This document shows, piece by piece, positions 46,346 through 58,639 of a stretch of 64,000 nt of DNA. The stretch spans positions 27,485 through 91,484 of the forward strand of contig JAYKXP010000167.1 of the NCBI GenBank assembly GCA_037176845.1. Reading direction: 5' to 3'. The translations under genes were made by a program, and so were the position numbers. The stretch comes from Paramarasmius palmivorus. Lineage: Eukaryota; Basidiomycota; Agaricomycetes; Agaricales; Marasmiaceae. The notes under the pieces were generated by a model that did no database searches, was not told where the DNA came from, and saw nothing but the letters and a program-made list of their open reading frames with translations. The number at the start of each line of letters is the position of its first letter. The first letter of the stretch is position 1.

Positions 46346-46364
46346 GGTTATGGGCCCCAGTCTA
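46346..46364 (+). promoter_or_regulatory. Primer-binding site, initiator-Met half-tRNA type
   Basis: GGTTATGGGCCCCAG starts directly after the LTR. It complements the anticodon region of initiator methionine tRNA, the primer used by Copia-like elements such as Drosophila copia. Confidence 0.75.
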
Positions 46365-46569
46365 TAAACCTTAGCTGAACCAGAGTAATACCAATTTCAT
46401 ATTGGTATAGTGGCAAGCAGGGACGCCGTAATATCCCCAAGGAATATTACAAGGATCTAGGAACTCTAGCAGGAATCCTAGCAGGATACCTACACCAGTA
46501 GGAAGTAGAACAGGCAGTCCATCGGGACAGCAACAGAGCATTCCCACCAGTTGGGACATCAGATTCAGC

Positions 46570-47724
46570 AAAGGAAACAAAGGACGAAGAATCTGGTGAA
46601 GAAGATATTGAACTTGGTGAAGAGTTTGATTAGGAACACAGATTTTGTGAAGAAGAACAGGACCTAGAACAGGAACAAGAGCAGGATAAAGAAGACTCAG
46701 AACAGGCATCAGAAGGTGAAACTGATAAACCTGTATCTGAAGAAGACAAAGGAACACCTGCTGAAGAAGAGAAGGATGATCCACCAAAGTCACCCAGCAT
46801 AGGTCCCAAACCAAGAGCACCATCTCCCAAGAGAGCATCACCAAAGGAAGAATCATTTGATTCAGACGAAGAAGAAGACAACATGTCTAAAGCAGTTAAA
46901 GCATTCGACAAATGTACCCAGTTAAAGGACGATGGTTCAAACTGGGGCATGTGGGCAATGCGTGTAGAACTTGCAGCAAAGTCAATAGGGTATGGGAAGT
47001 ACCTGACTACTGCAGAAGAAGGAGACACAGATGCCAATCTCATGAATGCAATCATTGGAAGATTGCCGGATACTATTTTTCAAAGATATCAAAATGCGGA
47101 GACATCACAAGAATTATGGACAGGATTAAAGAAGGATTACAACACAAAGAATCCTTTAACAGAAGCACACCTGGAACACAAGCTATACAATCTATCTTGC
47201 AACGACGTTGGCAAAGTCAATGAACACATTGATGAACTCCTTAATATCCAAAACCAACTCACATCACGAAACATCACTATTTCGGATGATCAGTTCAAGA
47301 ATGCATTAATTGCATCAGTTCTCCAATCATTGAATTCCACAATCACAGCTGTCATGACCGTATACAGTGAATCAAACAAGGATTTAACTGTTGACAAGCT
47401 GATTGCTGCTATTCGAGCTGAAGCAAATGGACAAACAATGCGCCGAGGCAAAGTCAAGAAGGAGGAAGCCAATTATTCCTGAGATCATTCCAATAATAGA
47501 GGCCGAGGATTCAATAACCAAGGAAGAGGCCAGAGATTTAATGATCGACAGGGCGGAGATAACAGAGAACGCAAGGAAATCACGTGTTTCAGATGTCAAG
47601 GAAAAGGGCATATCGCCGCAGGATGTTGTTCAAAGCTGAAATCCAGGAAATCAGATGATGAATCTGAAGAAGACAGACAAACCATGGAGAAAGGCAAAGG
47701 AAAAGAATTGCAGTGCAAATGAAA
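46570..47724 (+). pseudogene. Copia-type Gag with CCHC zinc knuckle
   Basis: An acidic N-terminal stretch (46570-46880, rich in Glu/Asp, with one TAG at about 46631) precedes 'MSKAVKAFDKC' at 46883. The UBN2-type Gag core follows: 'NWGMWAMRVELAAKSIGY', 'LWTGLKKDYN', 'LTEAHLEHKLYNLSC', 'INEHIDELLNIQNQL'-like helices and 'VDKLIAAIRAEA'. After a single TGA (47480-47482) the same frame runs through Gly/Arg/Asn-rich 'RGRGFNNQGRGQRF' to the knuckle CFRCQGKGHIAAGC (47590-47631). Gag packages element RNA into particles. In another frame, 47655-47984 continues an acidic tail. Because pol is missing, movement would need enzymes from a related element. Confidence 0.8.
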
Positions 47725-47984
47725 GTGCTGTGAAAGCCAAAGAAAAGGAAATATGGGAAGAAGGCACATGGTTAGCAAGGGAAATACAGGCAGTAGAAGA
47801 ATATGTTCCATGGACAAAGTGGACATATGAAGAAGAAGAGCCTGAAAGCCCTGCTCAACAGGAAACAGCATACATAGCAATAGAAGAAGCATCCACAAGT
47901 CATTACTTGCACACCACAATGGCCACAATAGTCGATTTGCAGACACCAATTGATAGCAAAGTGATCATATGCAGAGAAAATTGA

Positions 47985-48430
47985 ATGGATTCTCAACAAC
48001 GCCATCAAGAAAGCTATACAGGACTACCAAAGAATTAACCACAGGCAACTACAGAGACCAAGGACCATGAAATCCATGGAGGACAGACATTGACAGAGCA
48101 CCATTGATGCCAAATATGTCACCAATTTATCCAGCACATACTTATGGGGGAGAAATTACATCCAGAATGGCTAATAAAAGTCATAGGCCAGAAGAAAGAA
48201 ACAAAGGAAATTACCCCAAGGGATGGAGAAATTAATCAGGAAAATGGAACAGATCAGACATTGGCACACTAGGAGAACTTGGGAATTCAAGCCTGCACTC
48301 AAGAGTGCAGTCAGGCACGAATTCGTAAAAAGACTTAATTATATATGTCAAAGCTATCTTTTTGTTGTTAATATGTATCTTTGGTTGGTGTGTTTCTTTG
48401 ACTTAATATTTTGTTCTGATATATAAAGCA
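47985..48430 (+). pseudogene. Decayed post-Gag sequence
   Basis: Short segments such as 'LHPEWLIKVIGQKKETKEI' and 'QACTQECSQARI' are broken by stops. They may be a protease-proximal remnant, but no D-S/T-G motif is seen. Confidence 0.3.
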
Positions 48431-51400
48431 CTATTTTAGTAATGCTGTTAAACAGTCCATATTAGGGTATAAGTAACCCATATTGGGTATATTACCATAA
48501 GGTACCATACTGATTGGCCCATGATAACGCAAATCCTTGTGATCTGATACTACTCTGTAGAAGCCTGTTATTCCTTCACAATTCTGATAGGTTTCCACTT
48601 TTCCGTGTCTTTTCTATGTCTTTTCTGACCAGAAAATCTCTGCTACCAGTATCAGAACAGTTCATCATGCTTACTGTCTCTGCTCATCAGCTTCACAAAT
48701 GAACATACTCCTAGACAGTAGAGCATACTCTTGTGCCAAGCAGTCCCAGTTAACCTACTAGATACAGTTAAGAGTGATTTAGTGTGTCAAAATCTACTTT
48801 CAAGAAAGGTATTAACACAGCTATATCTCAGATCCTTTGTTTCTGTCTACTTTTTCAGAGTAAATGCTGGTTTTAAATACTTTGGGAAGATACCAAGAAC
48901 CTATTTCATCTAAGCTTATTGGTGGCAGGGACAAGTCCTCACCCTTTAATAAACATAATCTAGATGTGTCTCTCTATTACGAGAGAGATTCAAACTTATA
49001 CATGTTTCTAAGTCCTAGATCCCATGTCATTTAGCTGACTTATCTCATGATCTAGACACAAAAAATGCATGTTTCCACATTGTGCCAAAACAAGGCACAT
49101 CATTGGGACCTAGCTATTCAGACAAAATTACTCTCACCTCTCCATAACCCCATAGCCAGTTATAGCAGGTTAATGGGTGGTTAAGAGGGGGTTTAAACCA
49201 CCCTTTACTGGTATGTACCAGTATTAAAAAAGTTATGACATTGATTACCTAGACTAACTAGTTTTACAAGATTGTACTATGAATACAACATCATACAAAA
49301 TGACAAGTGGTCATGACCTGGATAGTACCCCCCTTACCTGATAAAACCTGCAGATACCCTGATGTGCCAGGTTAGAGAGATTAAGCCCAAGGTACCCCTC
49401 TCCATCATGACCTCCCAATACTTGCCATTACCTCACCTAAACTCATCACAACAAGTTTACCAAGTTTACTGCAAGTCAAGGGAGAGCTTAACTGGTGAAG
49501 ATGGGTTAAGGGGGTTATGAATGGTTTAGGATGTAATAAGTGGTTAAGGTAGTTGTGTCAAGTTAACAAGTTTATGTCTGTACTTTTTTTTGTAGCACAA
49601 AAGATATCCTAATATTCCTCATGATAGATAATGCACACAGCAGCAAATAAGAAACTGATAGAAATTTATATTGGTGTTTTATCTATGTATTACATGACTA
49701 TATAACATTATTCTATATAGCTCAATGCAAAATACGATGTTGTACTTGTACCCAACCTGAAAGTGAACTCATATTAGTAAAGAATCAAGCTCAGGAGTAG
49801 AAATCATATGCATAATCAATCACATCCATATACATTCAAGTTGGGCAAATGCTTGTCTATACTATATGAAATTTAGAATGGGAGATAAACAGCCTACACA
49901 AAGAACGTTCTTGAAAGTTCTAGAATTGGTGAGGCTGTGCAGGCACCTTTTCATGGGCCAGGCAGGTATGGAAAGCAATGGGAAAGCTACCAAAATTTCT
50001 GTCCTTTTCTTCTTCACTCCTAGACTTTACCTACCCTTGCAGGATCAGTGAGTGCATGGTATGTTCTGTGTAAGCATACAATCTACCATTTCAAAGACTT
50101 ATGCTGCCAAGTCAGATTCATAGTTTCCAGAATTGTTCCATGATTATTACAGGCAAATTGTTTCTAGAGTCATTGATAAGTATGTACAGGTTTCTTAGAG
50201 TGTGCCTGGCCATTTTAAATTATTCAACATCTCTGAGCCTGATGAGGGAGACAGAATGTGATACATTGGCATCCTTTATGTCTATTTTACTCATATCTCA
50301 AAGCTACAGCTCCTGTGCCCATCAATAATGTAAATTATGTGACACCTTCAGAAGCTTTGGTTCAAGTAAACCCCCACAGCACAATGTGCAGGCTCCACTT
50401 CCACCATCTAGCCAATCCCATCTCCATGATTCCTCTTTTCTTTTGGAGACAGAGTTGATAGTCATGTACAATTCAAATTCATAAGGGTGGAGGATGGTTA
50501 GAGAAAGAGGCAGAAATGGAGATAGGTTCAAAAATGTGCTTGAGAGCCCTTTTGTTACTCAGCATGCATATATTGTATTACTGACTTGGACTATCCATCA
50601 CTGTGCAAAGCATGGGTAGCTTGCTGGTATTATATCCATCAAATGCAGAAGGAAGCATAAAGGTTTTGGCTTACTAGTGTGTAGGTATGGTGCATATATA
50701 CACACCTAGGTCCTGCTGGTTGAGGTATAACACTGACAACAACAATCAGATGATCAGCCCGATACCCTTAACACAAGAAGATATAACAAACCTTAGGCCC
50801 TACACAATAATGAAGCCTTTGTCAATGGAAACACAGATGTTGAGAACAGTGAGCACAGTACTAAGCCATAGTGGGCTGACAGGACTGGAAGTGATGACAA
50901 TGGGTGATGATTGTGGGCTATAGTGATGATGACAGCAAGTACACCAGCAGTGAGAAGTGAAGACAGTAATGGTAATGAGCAATGACAATGAGTGATGATG
51001 GCAGTGGCAGTAATAAGTGGTGACAGTGTCAATGGCAATGGAAATGATAACGACAAAGAGTGATGATGATGATGACAGTGATGATAGTGACAACAGTAGT
51101 ATCAATAATGTCAAGGAGAAACTGAGGGTGAGGGTAGTTAGGATGACACAAGATAATGGTGAGTACACTGAGAACAATGTTGAGGGGGGTGATGAGATGT
51201 TGAGGATGATGAGGATGATGTTGGTGACAGTGACAGCACCAGTAGTATGGTCTGTGGAGATGGTGGTTCAAGGTTAAGATGTAAAAAAGTGAAGTTTGAA
51301 ATTTTTGGGGTTTAAATATATCATGTTGAAGGGGTCTTGCCCTATGTGACTGTCCAGAATCTAGACAATTTTGCTCTGCTCACATGCTCCCTTATCTGCA

Positions 51401-52675
51401 ACAATGTCATTACACTGGACAGGATTTTTGTTTATTCCTCAAGACAGAAATCCTGAGAAAATCACCCTAAACCCTTACAACTCCTGTAACCAGTTATGAT
51501 AAGTCAGGGGGAGGTTATGAGGAGGTTGAAACTACCTGTTTACAAAGTTATGCTATGGTTACAACATCCAACTACCAGGCACCATTGGGATATAGGTGAG
51601 TGCATCCACCCTTAACTGGTTATGCCAATTTGACATTTTGTGTGATGAGTTGGTACCTGACAGCATTGGAATATAGATGAGTGTATCTACCTATAACCTA
51701 ACTTGTCATCTTGACATTTTGTGTGATGATAGACTGGTATAGAGAGGTGTGTCCTTGAAGTGCTGAGGCCATTGGCCTCTATATACTCTGACCCAGGTGA
51801 TAATTGTACAGCAAAAGAGAACTTCTAGACACTGCTCAATACCAACACAAACATACCTGCAAGAGTGGAATATCCTTGTTGGTTACAGACAGTAGTTGTG
51901 CCTGCTCATTGCTAGCATTCTGCTGGCTCCTTACAGGCTCAGTGTGTGGAATCTTGGGTGAATGCAACAAGCATTGTAAACTGAAAAGAAAAAAGTGTAA
52001 ATGACACTGGAACATCATTGTGGCCCAGAAGGGCCCAGATATAGCTGTTCTTACAGAGGTAGTAAATATAGAAGGTAGTTCACATTCCCATCCTTTAACT
52101 TGTTAAAAATCAATGTAACAGGACAAGTCCAAGGTATGATGTTGAATTCCAGCACCTTCTTATTGGACAGCTACATCTACTGTTGACTGTATTGGGGAGA
52201 TTTACAGGTTGGTATAACTGACTCTAACCTGACATGCTGTCTCATATCCTAATATGGGCACCTGTAACTTGATATGCCAGGTTATGGGTAGTTACAGTGA
52301 CAGGGTTATGCCCTACTGCAACTTAACATCTCTACTACAACTGGATACAGTGTATTTCCAGATGTAGTGGGTATAATTTAAGGACAGGACATTATAGCTG
52401 ATTAATACTAGCTCAAGAACATTTTTTCCATTACTCAGTTCTTTGGAATAATATCTACATAAGCCAATATAGCTATATAACCTTTTGTGTGATGGATATA
52501 AGTATTTACATGTTACACTTGAATACTTTATGCTATCTAATTATGTATTAATTGTTGAGATATACAATACATAGGTTATAATATATGATTAACTTACAGT
52601 AATGTGTCTTGAATACACACTAGAATCTTTGTCTATGATGAGGTATAGTGTATTGTATCAGTTGAGTATACAAAG
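48431..52675. other. AT-rich non-coding interior of the gag-only element
   Basis: No gene is recognised over 4.2 kb. Diffuse repeats with 'aggttatgg', 'ggttaaggg', 'taaccagttat' and 'tgccaggtta' recur near 49150-49200, 49330-49540, 51480-51530 and 52200-52330, suggesting an old dispersed repeat of about 200 bp. They have a flavour similar to the AGGTA/TACCT region at 20290-21140. Confidence 0.4.
50880..51250. repeat. Imperfect (GATGAN)n-type microsatellite
   Basis: Long run of gatgat, gatgac, aatgag and gacagt units on the plus strand. It produces spurious Asp/Ser-rich and His-rich ORFs on the two strands. Confidence 0.8.
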
Positions 52676-52740
52676 ACACAATGGTATAGTGGTTAGCAAT
52701 GGCCTCGGAAATTGTTGATTACAAGCACAGGGCAAGGCCC
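52676..52740 (+). mobile_element. tRNA-like SINE head, 5' part (A box), split by CACTA
   Basis: TGGTATAGTGGTTAGCA at 52682-52698 is an RNA polymerase III A box of tRNA type. Bridging the CACTA element with one ATG copy brings the B-box GGTTCAATCCC (56628-56638) to about 50 bp downstream. No acceptor-stem pairing is evident, so this is read as a tRNA-derived SINE head rather than a functional tRNA. Confidence 0.5.
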
Positions 52741-54029
52741 ATGCACTACGGTCGTCTGATTAATTTGAATGCCTTGTTTCGGTTGAATAATCTGGTGAGA
52801 ATTTGATGTAATAGACAGCCAGAAATGGAATAAAAATGAGTTGAGAATTTGTGATTGTACGGTCTTTGTGGGAATGCCAGAATATCACCAAAACAGTGAA
52901 TTACATAGCCATTTTAGGCTTATTTTAGTTAAAGAATAACTGGAATTTTTCACCTAGTCATAGCCATAGAAAAACCTACAATTTTGTGGACACTTTCAAC
53001 TATATACAATGGGCACATAATTTTGATTTCTAGCATGATAGTTCTTGTGTCAAAACAGTAGTCAAATATACTATTTTGGAGATGTTTTGTGCAGAGTATG
53101 GTCAGCACAAAATTATGATTTGTAAATGAGGTAGAAGTTCTCTACAATATGGTGACAATATGTGATTTTGCAAGTGTTCTGGGGATGCAAAAATGTGTCT
53201 ACAACACCCTGTTCTCCCAAAATTTTCTCCGTGGCCAAAATGCCACCAAATCCGGATGTCCGGAGAGCCAGATCCAGATTTGCTGTTGTCCGGATCTGGT
53301 AATCCGGCAAATGTTGGCATGTCCGAACATCTGAGGAGTGATCTCCGCCATAGATAACAAATGTCTGGATTAATTGTTATCTTATCGGACATCCAACTGC
53401 GGCCTCGAGGTTTGATGTCCACTCAAGAAAATAAAATCCGGATTACTACACATAATCCGGAAAAAATTGGCACCCATATGCTGCATTCCTGAGCTGGTTA
53501 GACAAAATTGGTGTACTCAGAAGCATCAAATATCAGTATAGGCACCAATTTTTTCCGGATTATGTGTAGTAATCCGGATTTTATTTTCTTGAGTGGACAT
53601 CAAACCTCGAGGCCGCAGTTGGATGTCCGATAAGATAACAATTAATCCAGACATTTGTTATCTATGGCGGAGATCACTCCTCAGATGTTTGGACACGCCA
53701 ACATTTGCCGGATTACCAGATCCGGACAACAGCAAATCTGGATCCGGCTCTCTGGACATCCGGATTTGGTGGCATTTTGGCCACGGAGAAAATTTTGGGA
53801 GAACAGGGTGTTGTAGACACATTTTTGCATCCCCAGAACACTCGCAAAATCACATATTGTTACCATATTGTAGAGAGCTTCTACCTCATTTACAAATCGT
53901 AATTTTGCACTGACCATAATCTGCACAAAACATCTCTAAAATTGTATATTTGACCACTGTTTTGGCATAAGGACTATCATGTTAGAACTCTAGCTTATGT
54001 GCCTATTTTACATAGTCAAAAGTGTCCGC

Positions 54030-56379
54030 TGTGAGGGTACCAGAACGAAATCGCTGAAAAACAGTCATTTTGACACCAATTGTTGTGTTCAGAATCGCAC
54101 TAGTACATCGTACTAAGTACTATATGGACTTGGTAGCACTACTACAGTGCCGGAAGTCACATCACGGTACGCGGGTTTAGTGTAAATAGTCGAAAATAAA
54201 ACTTTTTTTTCTGCAACAGCACAGGTTAGTCTTTTGTATCGAAGATATAAGAAATAGAAAGCTAATACCCATAAGTAACTAGGGTGTAAGCCACTAGCGG
54301 CTGGGGTGAGGTTTGACCTTGACCGACCTCAGAAAAGTGAAACACCTTCCTTTTTAGGTATGTAACGCGTGACTGTGACTACCAAATCAGGAAGTAACAG
54401 TCACCCTATCAGCAGCCAAGGCAGCGTGGGCGACCTCGTACATCACGGATTTGCATTTTTACTATTGTCAACCAACTCTGGGAAGCCATTGGGACCAGAA
54501 ATTCCAGGTTCTGGGAGGGTCGAGGTCAGGCTGACCCTCAAAAAAGTGAAACACCGTGGGAAAAAATGCAAACTCAACGGCAATCGCATTTTTTCATCGG
54601 GTTTCTATACTAATCCAAAAAATCTCCATCGGTTGTATACAAAATTCGCCCAAAAACGGCGTGTCAGTGAAGTGACTTCCGGCACTGTAGGAACCTAGTA
54701 GTGCGCATATGACGAAGAATAAGATAGGCATGCACTGCGTAGTGAATACTAGCTGCGCGCGCATAGACGTTGATGTCGTCGTTAGCCCTATATGATTGCG
54801 CTAGGATACGCGTCGAAACCTGTAGACCGTATCCATACTCTATTACCCGGCTGGAACTTTACGAGAACATGCTACTGTACATGGTAGACTTCCTAGTAGG
54901 TCATATGGCTACACTATACTCGCGCTATGGGACATATGAGATGGGATAGTGAACGAGGACCAACTACCACAGCGTAGAAGGACCCTAGGGGACGAATCAG
55001 AGCTATATACCAAATACGGTAGAAGCTGGAGGTGCGAGTCACCTTCGAGAGCGGAGTTATCAGGATTAGAAATGTCCGAGTAACCGGGTCATCGATACGA
55101 GGACCATATGGGGGCTTAACAGCTTTCCATATCGATCGGAATATCCCTCGAGCTTCGAGTTTGGGATTCCTACTGCTAGTACAGACACTAGTGAGGGACA
55201 TATAGTCCTATAACCAGGGAACAGATAGGTTCTGTTCCAGGACTGTCCTAGGACATAGAAAATATAATATAGAACTACAAAGGCATAGAGCCTACCTTCC
55301 TCAGATACAAATCCGAAGCGTATCGGTCGAGATTGGACTCCTAGCAAGTTCCGAGCGGAATAACTATGTCCTAGCACCAATATCCAAAACGCACCATGTG
55401 GAACAGCGCCTCCGCGTGCCACTTCCTAGCAACCCAAAAAGTAATATGACTCGCAGTCCTGCAAAATAATGTCGAATTCCGACCAATATATATCCAAACC
55501 TTCCTTTTCTGGTAGATACTTACTTCATATGGACAGAATCCTCTCCTCGTTCTCATTTCTTGCATAGTTACTATTACTTTATCGTGTCCACTTTCACTTA
55601 TATGTAAAATATGTACGCTCGCGGGTATATAAGCAGCAGGGTTTCCCCTAGGAAGCTCTCAAGCAATTACCCCGCTATATACGTAGCCCTAGTGCACCAA
55701 TAGCAGAGTTCTTGTCTTCTATCGTTGACCATAGAGGCAACGTGTGCTTAGAAAATAACTTAGAAAATAAAACCTTGAAAAGCCCTTCTCTATATTGAAC
55801 TAGAGTCGTGAAATTAAGAACTTTGAGATACCCATAGGACAGAGCTAGTTCATCTAGACTCTTTGGATAGGATTGATTGTTTCAGGACTAGTGTGGAGCC
55901 CCACTAGATCCATTTTCACTTGGTGTGGAGCCCCACCAGTGATCGTTAAAGCTTAGTGTGGAGCCCCACTAGCTTATAGGTGGCCTGGTTGTCGTGCTAG
56001 TTCGACTAGTGTAATCAGTGCCTTTGGTTGTCATGCTAGCTCGACTAGTGTAACCATAGCCTTCATAGGAACAATAGGTCTTTACCCTTGTTGGGTTCAA
56101 TAGGTTATTTTGCGTTATAGGAACATATAGGAATAGTTATAGATAGGTTTATAAGTTGGCTCGCATTGTCTTGATCATATTGAGACTATATATTCATATT
56201 ACATTGTTTCATTCATCGCTCGTACACTTCCCTTGTGTCCTAGTGATTTGTAGACGTTCAACTAGTGTGCTAGTTGATTTCTTGTGTCGATTGTATGGAT
56301 CCTTTGACAACGTCGAACCCCGCTCGCACAACTTGGCATATATATTTCGCTCGTTCACAAGCGTTTTATAAGCCTCACA
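54030..56379 (+). mobile_element. Solo LTR C (family L), containing a MITE
   Basis: TGTGAGGGTACC at 54030 to CCTCACA at 56379, with exact 4-bp duplications CCGC (54026-54029 and 56380-56383). About 1.8 kb without the MITE; homologous to LTR A and B. A TATA-like 'tatataagcagcag' is near 55625. A small internal direct duplication, 'gtgtggagccccac', occurs three times near 55900-55970, one more than in A and B. Confidence 0.88.
54145..54687. mobile_element. TA-flanked MITE (Tc1/mariner-like), 543 bp
   Basis: Terminal inverted repeats CAGTGCCGGAAGTCAC at both ends; TA at 54143-54144 and 54688-54689. The empty site is preserved in LTR A and LTR B ('cactgctag'), which proves the TA duplication. 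Internally 'aaaagtgaaacacc' occurs twice (about 54335 and 54543). The 109-codon ORF across it has no domain. Confidence 0.88.
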
Positions 56380-56625
56380 CCGCAAAAATGTAACTTTTAG
56401 TACAACTACAACTAGGCTACAAATTCTAGTCATTCTTTAGCCAAAACAAGCCTGAAACAGGTATGGAATTCACTGTTTTGGTAGTATTCTGGTATTTCCC
56501 CAAAGGTTGTACAATCAAAAATTCTCAACTCATTTTTATTCTATTTCTGGCTGTCTATTACATCAAATTCTCACCAGATTATTCAACCGAAACAAGGCAT
56601 TCAAATTAACCAGACGACCGTAGTG

Positions 56626-56645
56626 ATGGTTCAATCCCTTCTAGA
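56626..56645 (+). mobile_element. tRNA-like SINE head, 3' part (B box)
   Basis: GGTTCAATCCC at 56628-56638 fits the polymerase III B-box consensus and directly follows the CACTA duplication. See the A-box entry at 52676. The body of the element may continue into 56640-56800. Confidence 0.45.
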
Positions 56646-57539
56646 AACACTATACCAAAATGTTTTCTATCTATCAAATGCTGAGTAAGACTGTGCACAA
56701 TCTGAGTGGGATCACGCACATTCTTACTAATCCTGTTGAAATTACCCATTAGGGCCAGCAAGCGGCAGAGCCCACTACGTGTACAAGACCAGATAATGTA
56801 ACAGAAATAGTGGTGATCACTACTAGTTGCCAGTACTACTTATGAACAGTACTTCATCATCAGACAGCCAAATCAAGCCAGACTTCTTCATCAGTTACGA
56901 TGAAACAAGAGATAGATATTAATGGTCAGCTGGAAGACGATGAAGGTAACGCGCCTGCTCGTCGCCCCGCCTGCGGCGGGCTCCTTACAGGCGCTAATCA
57001 AATGTTTGGGAAGTGCAACGTTCTCAAAAAGTAGTGTCACCTAAAGGTTCAGCAACCAGGAAGTAAGAATCGCTCACATCCTTCGTATACTTCGTCACAA
57101 ATCATGTAGACGCAAAGCCAAAGGGGACCGTGACTGCTGTGTGAAGCCATTCAGAGAATAAATATGCGCACCAGCTATCAGCGAGAGGGATAGTGTTTGC
57201 GAGCATATTGCGGTAAAATTTTGAGGTCCATGGTGCTATACATAAGAATCTATAAAGAGCAACGACCAAAAGAGAAAAGGTTGTTGGGACAGGTAAAAAC
57301 CGATGGTGGATGTTGGAGGAGAGCTTGGGGAACTCGGAAATGGCAAAGAGCTGCGCTGACTAAGGATTCCTAAATGATGACTAATGATTACTAATGAACA
57401 GACGAAAGTTTTGACCCCATAACCCACTACTTATCGTAGCGGGAATTATTTTATCTTATCAACAATCAAGAACTTCTCCTTATATCTGAGCTACTCTTTT
57501 ATATGATAATATGTGAGTTGTTATCAACAATGTTTGCAG
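56646..57539. other. Unrecognised interior of the gag-only element
   Basis: No ORF of note is present. A short GC-rich island near 56950-56990 contains an inverted pair (cgcgcctg ... caggcgc) with a CGCCTGCGGCG core. Otherwise nothing is seen. Confidence 0.35.
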
Positions 57540-58190
57540 AAGACTATAGCCTAATGTGCTCTAGAAGTGGTCCTCTACCATTAGGGAGTAGAAAAATGCA
57601 AAACAAGTAGCTGAAGTAGCAGGTACAAGGAGAACCATATCTTAGATCATGAGATATAGGCCAGATATTGACATGGGGTAAGTTGGAGGACCTAGATACA
57701 TTGAATACAAGCCTGGGGACACCAAATAGTACATAGATTGGTGGGATAATGGTGCTTAAATATCAAAAATACTGAAAATCTCTGAAATTGGGGAAATAAA
57801 ATTACAGGATGGGATGTAGTGCAGCTAGGGCTTAGATATTGTGAATCAGAGATGATATATATGTCCCCTTGATGGGTTTACAATCCTGGAGAGCTGCCTA
57901 TTTTTCCAGACTTATTACAGCTAAATTCGCTTTTTTTGGACATTGGTAATACTATACCACAGGGAATGATTGGGATGGGCTAATTCTTGTTCATAACCCA
58001 CTCTATGGTGTATAGATGATGAATATATACTTGCCCAAGCACTCCTGTATGTGCAACACCTTGTTCAATCCAATGTATTGTACAGTTATGTAACACAGGT
58101 AGTAATACATGAATAGCACCTTAGGGAAGCATTCCAGCACCAAGGGAAGTTCAGAATTAAGTTTGGGCACCTGAAATACACTTTCCTACC
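57540..58190 (+). repeat. Copy of the AT-rich repeat shared with 21500-22168
   Basis: Strong similarity from 'gacatggggtaagttggagg' (57667) to 'cactttcctac' (58190), with weaker similarity back to about 57540. It shares its 3' boundary with the insertion in the RGG gene. Confidence 0.8.
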
Positions 58191-58639
58191 ATGAAAGCAC
58201 ATTTTTTGAATACATCTGTATGTTGCTATATAAAAAATCACATTTTTAGGGGTTTTTTTTGTACTGGAGCATGGGGATTGCTCCTAAAATCACCAAAAAT
58301 GAATGAGAGACTGTTCACTATGCATAGAACAGGAATATCAATTGCCTCCATGAACCCCATGACAGTAATCCTTATGCCAGACTGATTAATTCTTGCACAA
58401 TTACAGAAAACATGTAATATGAATGTAGTATTTCAGGGAGTGAACTGGGAGCTTGGAGAGCCTCAAAATCACATTCAGAATGAAAAATCAGTCAAGAATA
58501 CATCCAGAGTTGAAGGAAATCCATCCACAATTGACTTCAATATGCATACCTCAATTTAAATGCACAAGTCTATGTGCAATATATGTTTACTTTAAACATA
58601 AAACTTGTCAGATACATATATCAAGATTGTAATCCCACC
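58191..58639. other. Spacer between inverted repeat copies
   Basis: AT-rich. A short match to 21478-21510 ('aaaaatcacattttt') suggests it belongs to the same repeat family. No gene is seen. Confidence 0.35.

Larger units (their letters stand above)
52744..56625. mobile_element. CACTA-type fold-back element, right arm hit by LTR C
   Basis: Ends are CACTACGGTCGTCTG at 52744 and its inverse ending TAGTG at 56625, with 3-bp duplications ATG at 52741-52743 and 56626-56628. CACTA termini plus a 3-bp duplication define the superfamily. Without LTR C it is about 1.5 kb and almost entirely palindromic: arms of about 740 bp (52744-53480 and 53546-54029 plus 56384-56625) around a 65-bp centre. CCGGA/TCCGGA motifs are dense near the centre, likely subterminal transposase sites. 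There is no transposase ORF. The matching 106-codon ORFs on opposite strands (53102-53422, 53593-53913) are an effect of the palindrome. Confidence 0.82.

Noticed and set aside
53102..53913. Two near-identical 106-codon ORFs on opposite strands
   Set aside because: They lie in the two arms of the CACTA palindrome; one sequence read in both directions, with no domain. Not genes.
54369..54698. 109-codon ORF
   Set aside because: It lies within the MITE and its inverted end; no domain and no codon pattern.
52676..56645. Functional tRNA gene split by an insertion
   Set aside because: A and B boxes fit, but no 7-bp acceptor stem or proper anticodon arm can be drawn; a SINE head is more likely.
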